A stretch of DNA of 64,000 nt, from contig NZ_MVHC01000005.1 in the NCBI RefSeq assembly GCF_002086455.1, positions 32,001 through 96,000 of the forward strand, in the 5' to 3' direction. The notes under the pieces are model-generated. The model searched no databases and was not told where the DNA came from. It worked only from the letters and a program-made list of their open reading frames with translations. Shown here piece after piece: positions 59,793 to 64,000 of the stretch. Position 1 is the first letter of the stretch. Each line of letters starts with the position of its first letter. A program made the position numbers and the translations under genes. Source of the stretch: Mycolicibacter algericus DSM 45454. Lineage in GTDB: Bacteria > Actinomycetota > Actinomycetes > Mycobacteriales > Mycobacteriaceae.

Positions 59793-59897
59793 TCGTTGAC
59801 CATACTGAAATTCTTACTGTAACGTCTCCCAGCATGGCTGGAAGTGGTTGCCGGGACGGACTTCGGGTATGAGTTCTGTTGCGCCGGAGTGCGGCCG

Positions 59898-61064
59898 GTG
59901 ACTTCGGGTACTTCGGTTCCGCGGTACCCGCACGACGTGACCAGCGAGTGGCTTTCGGAGGTGTTGAGTGCCCGGGGCGAGCCGGTCGAGGTGGCTTCGG
60001 TCGACGTCGTCCCGGTCGGCACCGGCCAGACCGGGGCCACCTACCGGGTGACGGCCCGCTATGCCGGCGGTTCGGCGATGCTGGCCGGAGTCGGCCCCCG
60101 GGCCGGCGAAGGCGAGGGGAAGCCGGGACCGCCGCATGAACCCGACAACCCCGGCGAGCTACCCGGCACCTTCGTGATCAAACTCCCGGCCGGCGACGAC
60201 GCCGTCCGCGATCGTGTCGTGCTGGGCTACCGCAGTGAGTGCGCCTTCTACCAAGACGTCGCCGACCGCGTCCGGATACCGATTCCGGAGTGCTTCCACT
60301 GCGAAATCAATGCTGATGCAACCGAATACGCATTGCTGCTCGCCGATCGCGCACCCGCGGCACAGGGCGATCAGATCGCGGGATGCGATGAGCAACAGGC
60401 GCGGCTGGCGGTGACCGCGCTGGCCGGACTGCACGCGCCCACCTGGTGCGGCGAGGAGTGGCTGACGTTCCCCGGTCTGGCGATGACCCAGTTGGACGAG
60501 GCCGGCGCCAAGGGCATGGGCGACATCGCCCGGATGTGCGCCGACACCACCGTGGACCGGCTCGGCGGCCAACTCGGCGACGCCGACTGTGAGACGTTGA
60601 CGGCCGCACTGGGTCTGATCACGCCGTGGGTGTCGGCACCGCTCGGCCGGTTCGCGCTGATCCACGGGGATTACCGGCTGGACAACATGCTGTTCAGCCC
60701 GGACGAAAAGCAGATCTGGGTGGTCGATTGGCAGACGCTGGGTGTCGGGCTGGCGGCCCGGGATCTGGCGTACTTCACCGCGACGAGCCTGCGGCCCGAG
60801 CTGCGGTCGGCGATCGAGGCTGATCTGGTCGCGGCCTACCACGACGCGCTGCTAGGCCACGGGGTGACCGATTATGACCGGGAAACCTGTTGGCAGGACT
60901 ATCGGTTCGGAATGTTGCAGGCCCCGCTGATCTGCGCGTTCGGGCTGGTCTTCGCGACCGGCACCGACCGCGGCGACGACATGTTCGTCACCATGCTGCG
61001 ACGGGCCTGTCAGGCGATCCGCGACCTGGGCTCCCTGGAGTTGGTGCGAGAACTGACCGGGTGA
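59898..61064 (+). CDS. Second APH-type kinase
   Basis: A protein of about 388 residues of the APH fold. The catalytic loop is HGDYRLDNML (His256), with the metal Asp in VVDWQTLGVGLAARDLAYF; GTGQTGATYRVTARY is the nucleotide loop. It is larger and more distant than the first kinase; the YHDALLGHGVTDYD stretch near the end is typical of the DUF1679/EcKinase-like group. The start is uncertain: GTG at 59898 has CGGAG at good distance, GTG at 59889 or 59844 are possible. The stop overlaps a GTG, and the enoyl-hydratase-like gene follows directly. Confidence 0.75.
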   Translation: MTSGTSVPRYPHDVTSEWLSEVLSARGEPVEVASVDVVPVGTGQTGATYRVTARYAGGSAMLAGVGPRAGEGEGKPGPPHEPDNPGELPGTFVIKLPAGDDAVRDRVVLGYRSECAFYQDVADRVRIPIPECFHCEINADATEYALLLADRAPAAQGDQIAGCDEQQARLAVTALAGLHAPTWCGEEWLTFPGLAMTQLDEAGAKGMGDIARMCADTTVDRLGGQLGDADCETLTAALGLITPWVSAPLGRFALIHGDYRLDNMLFSPDEKQIWVVDWQTLGVGLAARDLAYFTATSLRPELRSAIEADLVAAYHDALLGHGVTDYDRETCWQDYRFGMLQAPLICAFGLVFATGTDRGDDMFVTMLRRACQAIRDLGSLELVRELTG

Positions 61065-61102
61065 TCATCCCGGTGCATGCAGAGAAGGAGAGGTCGGCGG
61101 GT

Positions 61103-61930
61103 ATGGGCGCTGCAGGGCAGGGGCCGTCAGGGCCCCCCGAGGGTGACTGGCTCGGAACGCCGTTCCTGTCGTTTCGGCGCGAGGGGCCGATCGCGGTGTG
61201 CACGCTGGACCGCCCCGAGGCCCGCAACGCGATGACGCCCGCGATGTACTTCGGGATTCGTTACGCGGTCGGCCGGGTCAACGAGGACCCCGAGCTGGCC
61301 GGGTTGCTGATCACCGGCACCGGCGACGTGTTCGCGCCGGGTGGTGACATGGGCGGCGGCGGGGGGGATGACTGGATCACCTTCGGCTCTGCGCTCGGCA
61401 TGGACGTCACCCCGTTCGATGCGGTACGCACCTCGGTCAAACCGGTCGTCGCCGCGGTCAACGGCCTGTGTCAGGGCGGCGGGCTGCAGATCGCGTTGTG
61501 CAGCGACGTCGCGGTGGTCAGCGATCGGGCGACGTTCCGGGTGCCCGAGCTGTTCCGCGGTATCGCCGACACCTACTACAGCCAGATGCTGGCGCGGGTC
61601 ATCGGGCCGGTCCGGACCCGCGACCTGATGTTCACCGGTCGCACGTTCGGCGCCCAGGAGGCACTGGACTGGGGCATGGTGGCCCGGGTGGTCCCGCATG
61701 ACGACCTGCTCGGCGCGGCGCGTGACGTGCTGGCGCAGTGCTGCCGGACGGCGCCGGCCGCGCGCGCGGTGGTCAAGGCCAGTCTGGACTCCTACATCGG
61801 GTTGTTCGACCGGATCGGGATGAGCACCAGCCTGCGCGCACCGGAGGCCGTCGAGGGCTTCCGATCGTTCAAAGAGCGCCGGTCTCCGGACTGGGTGCAT
61901 CCCGACTTGCGGGTCGACGGACGACTATAG
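61103..61930 (+). CDS. Enoyl-CoA hydratase/isomerase family protein
   Basis: A 275-residue crotonase-fold protein. The oxyanion segments are GDVFAPGGDMGGG and NGLCQGGGLQIALCSDVAV; a glutamate is present in FRVPELFRGIADTYYSQML, where hydratases carry a catalytic Glu. The run GGDMGGGGGDD is unusual. The ATG at 61103 was chosen because AAGGAGAGG precedes it; GTG at 61061 would overlap the kinase stop. It belongs with the second kinase in a two-gene unit. Confidence 0.83.
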   Translation: MGAAGQGPSGPPEGDWLGTPFLSFRREGPIAVCTLDRPEARNAMTPAMYFGIRYAVGRVNEDPELAGLLITGTGDVFAPGGDMGGGGGDDWITFGSALGMDVTPFDAVRTSVKPVVAAVNGLCQGGGLQIALCSDVAVVSDRATFRVPELFRGIADTYYSQMLARVIGPVRTRDLMFTGRTFGAQEALDWGMVARVVPHDDLLGAARDVLAQCCRTAPAARAVVKASLDSYIGLFDRIGMSTSLRAPEAVEGFRSFKERRSPDWVHPDLRVDGRL

Positions 61931-61946
61931 ATGAGCCGTTTGCTCT

Positions 61947-61958
61947 AAATGAGAATGC
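61947..61958 (+). promoter_or_regulatory. Shared 12-bp motif upstream of the yrbE pair
   Basis: AAATGAGAATGC lies about 100 bp before the first yrbE start and occurs again, inverted, at 63766-63777 before the mutase gene. The gap 61931-62055 is AT-rich for this genome and also has GGATAGTATCC (a perfect palindrome with a possible -10, TAGTAT) and CACTCG/CGAGTG arms (about 62011-62034). Confidence 0.5.
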
Positions 61959-62055
61959 GTGTGCAAAAAAACTAGAAGCAGCTATCGCACAAACCTTGAA
62001 TCGGATAGTATCCACTCGCGCCATCCCACGAGTGTTCTTAAAGGAGCCTGCCGTT

Positions 62056-62862
62056 ATGGGGATCAAGGACCTGACCTCGTGGTCCCCGCAGCTGGCGATC
62101 GGGCGGCTGTCGGAGCCGATGCAGGCGGTCGGGGGGCTTTTCGCCATGACCGTGGATGCGGTGCGCTTCTTGTTCAAGCGCCCGTTTCAGGGGCGGGAGT
62201 TCCTCGAGCAGTCCTGGTTCGTCGCCCGGGTGTCCCTGGCGCCCACCTTGCTGGTGGCGATTCCCTTCACGGTGCTGGTCAGCTTCATCCTGAACATCCT
62301 GCTGCGTGAGCTCGGCGCGGCGGACCTCTCCGGTGCCGGCGCTGCGTTCGGGGCGGTCACCCAGGTCGGGCCGATGGTGACGGTGTTGATCGTGGCCGGG
62401 GCCGGCGCCACCGCCATGTGCGCCGACCTGGGCTCGCGCACCATCCGCGAAGAGATCGACGCCATGGAGGTGCTGGGCATCAACCCGGTGCAGCGGCTGG
62501 TGACGCCGCGCATGCTGGCCGCCGGGCTGGTGGCGCTGTTGCTCAACAGCCTGGTGGTCATCATCGGCATCCTCGGCGGCTACGTGTTCTCGGTCTTCGT
62601 CCAAGACGTCAACCCGGGCGCGTTCGCGGCCGGCATCACCTTGCTGACCGGGGTGCCCGAGCTGATCATCTCCTGCATCAAGGCGGCGCTGTTCGGCCTG
62701 ATCGCCGGCATGGTCGCCTGCTACCGCGGCCTGACGATCTCCGGCGGCGGCGCCAAGGCCGTCGGCAACGCCGTCAACGAGACGGTGGTGTACGCGTTCA
62801 TGTCGTTGTTCGTCGTCAACGTGGTGGTCACCGCGATCGGCATCAAGATGACGGCGCGCTGA
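62056..62862 (+). CDS. YrbE/MlaE-family permease, first of a pair
   Basis: A 268-residue integral membrane protein of the MlaE/YrbE family with five to six hydrophobic segments. The conserved cytoplasmic loop that meets the ATPase is SRTIREEIDAMEVLGINPVQ. In mycobacteria such proteins pair as YrbE-A/B and import lipids with Mce proteins and the Mkl/MceG ATPase. The ATG at 62056 follows AAGGAG by 9 bp. Unlike normal mce operons, no mceA-F genes follow the pair. Confidence 0.9.
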   Translation: MGIKDLTSWSPQLAIGRLSEPMQAVGGLFAMTVDAVRFLFKRPFQGREFLEQSWFVARVSLAPTLLVAIPFTVLVSFILNILLRELGAADLSGAGAAFGAVTQVGPMVTVLIVAGAGATAMCADLGSRTIREEIDAMEVLGINPVQRLVTPRMLAAGLVALLLNSLVVIIGILGGYVFSVFVQDVNPGAFAAGITLLTGVPELIISCIKAALFGLIAGMVACYRGLTISGGGAKAVGNAVNETVVYAFMSLFVVNVVVTAIGIKMTAR

Positions 62863-62865
62863 GCC

Positions 62866-63720
62866 GTGGCGCTTCGGGCTCTGCAGGCGGTCTATCCGGG
62901 GGTAACCCGGCAGGTTCGGCGACCCATCGCAGCGCTGGGCCGGCTCGGTGACCACACGCTGTTCTACGGCAGGGCGATCGCCACGGCGCCGTTCGCGTTC
63001 ACCCATTACCGCCGGGAGGTCGTCCGGCTGATCGCCGAGATCAGCATGGGCACCGGGACGCTGGCGATGATCGGCGGCACCGTGGTGATCGTCGGCTTCC
63101 TGACCCTGGCGGCCGGCGGCACCCTGGCGGTGCAGGGTTACAGCTCGCTGGGCAACATCGGCATCGAGGCGCTGACCGGGTTCCTGGCGGCGTTCATCAA
63201 CGTCCGGATCTCGGCCCCGGTGGTCGCCGGCATCGGGCTGGCGGCCACCTTCGGCGCCGGGGTGACGGCGCAGTTGGGCGCGATGCGCATCAACGAGGAG
63301 ATCGACGCGCTGGAATCGATGGCGATCCGCCCGATCGCCTACCTGGTCAGCACCCGCATCGTCGCCGGACTGGTCGCCATCACACCGCTGTACTCCATCG
63401 CGGTGATCCTGTCGTTTATCGCCAGCCGCTTCACCACGGTCTTTCTGTTCGGGCAGTCGGCCGGCCTGTACGACCACTACTTCCGGACCTTCCTGAACCC
63501 CATCGACCTGCTGTGGTCGTTCCTGCAGGCCTTCCTGATGGCGGTCACCATCTTGTTGATCCACACCTATTTCGGCTACTTCGCCGCGGGGGGCCCGGCC
63601 GGGGTCGGCGTCGCGGTGGGCAACGCGGTGCGGACGTCGCTGGTGGTCGTCGTCTCGGTGACGCTGCTGGTGTCGCTGTCGGTCTACGGCGCCAGCGGCA
63701 ACTTCAACCTGGCCGGATAG
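62866..63720 (+). CDS. YrbE/MlaE-family permease, second of a pair
   Basis: A 284-residue partner of the previous protein, with the same fold and the loop MRINEEIDALESMAIRPIAYLV. It resembles the YrbE-B type, with a longer N-terminus. The GTG at 62866 lies 3 bp after the first gene, so the two form a heterodimeric permease. The following gene is an acyl-CoA mutase after a 79-bp gap, not mceA. The pair is therefore an orphan, or serves Mce proteins encoded elsewhere. Confidence 0.9.
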   Translation: MALRALQAVYPGVTRQVRRPIAALGRLGDHTLFYGRAIATAPFAFTHYRREVVRLIAEISMGTGTLAMIGGTVVIVGFLTLAAGGTLAVQGYSSLGNIGIEALTGFLAAFINVRISAPVVAGIGLAATFGAGVTAQLGAMRINEEIDALESMAIRPIAYLVSTRIVAGLVAITPLYSIAVILSFIASRFTTVFLFGQSAGLYDHYFRTFLNPIDLLWSFLQAFLMAVTILLIHTYFGYFAAGGPAGVGVAVGNAVRTSLVVVVSVTLLVSLSVYGASGNFNLAG

Positions 63721-63765
63721 CCGTGGCGGCGGCCGTCAGCCGGTCACGCGGCCGTGATGGTATTG

Positions 63766-63777
63766 GCATTCTCATTT
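63766..63777 (-). promoter_or_regulatory. Inverted copy of the shared 12-bp motif before the mutase gene
   Basis: On the minus strand it reads AAATGAGAATGC, exactly as at 61947-61958. TACCGT (63786-63791) could be the -10 of the mutase gene, with the start at or near its ATG. The site lies in the -35 region. Confidence 0.5.
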
Positions 63778-63799
63778 TTTGCAAGTACCGTATCCATCG

Positions 63800-64000
63800 A
63801 TGAACGACCCAGTGCAGACCTCCTCGGGAATCCCGTTGAAACCGGTGTACGGGCCGGACGACCGTCGCGTCGAACCGGCAGCACCGGGGACCTACCCGTT
63901 CACCCGGGGCAACTTCGAGTCCGGCTACCGCGGCCGGCTCTGGACGTTTCGGCAGTACTCCGGTTTCGGTACCGCCGAGGAGTCCAACCGGCGCTACCGC
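63800..64000 (+). CDS. Acyl-CoA mutase large subunit (methylmalonyl/isobutyryl-type), 3' end outside the window
   Basis: The first 67 residues of a coenzyme-B12-type acyl-CoA mutase. After MNDPVQTSSGIPLKPVYGPD comes the family hallmark PGTYPFTRGNFESGYRGRLW, TFRQYSGFGTAEESNRRYR, which forms part of the CoA-binding barrel entrance in methylmalonyl- and isobutyryl-CoA mutases. Separate-subunit acyl-CoA mutases have this start. The substrate cannot be told from the N-terminus. Its promoter may share a regulator with the yrbE pair. A B12-binding small subunit would be expected nearby outside the window. Confidence 0.82.
   Translation, partial: MNDPVQTSSGIPLKPVYGPDDRRVEPAAPGTYPFTRGNFESGYRGRLWTFRQYSGFGTAEESNRRYR

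Overview
This window is chromosomal DNA from a mycobacterium (Mycobacterium sensu lato), high in GC throughout. The evidence is mycolic-acid machinery (hadABC dehydratases and two cyclopropane/mycolate methyltransferases), mkl/mceG, a mycofactocin-type dehydrogenase, and a gene order that, from memory, follows M. tuberculosis Rv0634c to Rv0688 closely. The species cannot be fixed from the sequence. Only two mycolate methyltransferases stand where M. tuberculosis has four, and several blocks known there are missing, so this is not the tuberculosis complex.

Layout. 1-7.2 kb is an accessory stretch: the end of a phosphofructokinase, a methyltransferase, a RES/Xre toxin-antitoxin pair behind a thiol-redox pair (DsbF-like lipoprotein and CcdA), a SRPBCC protein, cyanase, a patatin-like lipase and a membrane-anchored unknown. 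7.2-13 kb is the conserved tRNA/translation block: glyoxalase-like hydrolase, tRNA-Thr, tRNA-Met, rpmG, hadABC, tRNA-Trp, secE, nusG, rplK, rplA. 13-23 kb, mostly on the minus strand, holds the two mycolate methyltransferases, lipG, an ABC1 kinase and a DinB-like protein, then a large GH38 alpha-mannosidase and a ROK kinase on the plus strand. 23.1-24.4 kb is a small insertion with a MazEF-like pair, an HxlR regulator and a DUF1772 membrane protein. 24.4-29.2 kb carries rplJ-rplL with their leader, a TetR/carotenoid-oxygenase divergon and mkl. 29.2-37.2 kb is rpoB-rpoC. 37.3-44.8 kb holds a glutamate-cysteine-ligase-like gene, endonuclease IV, a fadE8-echA4-paaX-echA5 operon and two DUF3060 secreted proteins. 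44.9-50.2 kb holds a TetR gene and the rpsL-rpsG-fusA-tuf operon. 50.2-53.1 kb holds a SHOCT membrane protein, a mycofactocin-type SDR behind a KstR-like operator, and a ferredoxin reductase. Synteny with M. tuberculosis then ends.

The most interesting part is 53.2-64 kb, an acyl-CoA catabolic cluster. It has an APH-type kinase, an SDR, an ACAD10/11-like acyl-CoA dehydrogenase, a TetR regulator and a quinone oxidoreductase; a divergent lipocalin/carboxyltransferase pair; a second APH-type kinase with an enoyl-CoA hydratase-like protein; a YrbE permease pair not followed by mce genes; and the start of an acyl-CoA mutase. I infer a pathway in which a hydroxyacyl-CoA is phosphorylated and the phosphate is then eliminated, a split bacterial version of animal ACAD10/ACAD11. 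The YrbE pair may supply uptake and could use the mkl ATPase encoded earlier in the window.

Other points of note are a short, apparently autonomous transcript with a 15-codon ORF between endonuclease IV and fadE8, a MazE-like antitoxin with no canonical start codon, a 79-bp tandem repeat after hadC, several long intergenic palindromes of similar design, and an lipG-like gene remnant. Comparisons with named M. tuberculosis genes are from memory, not from a search.
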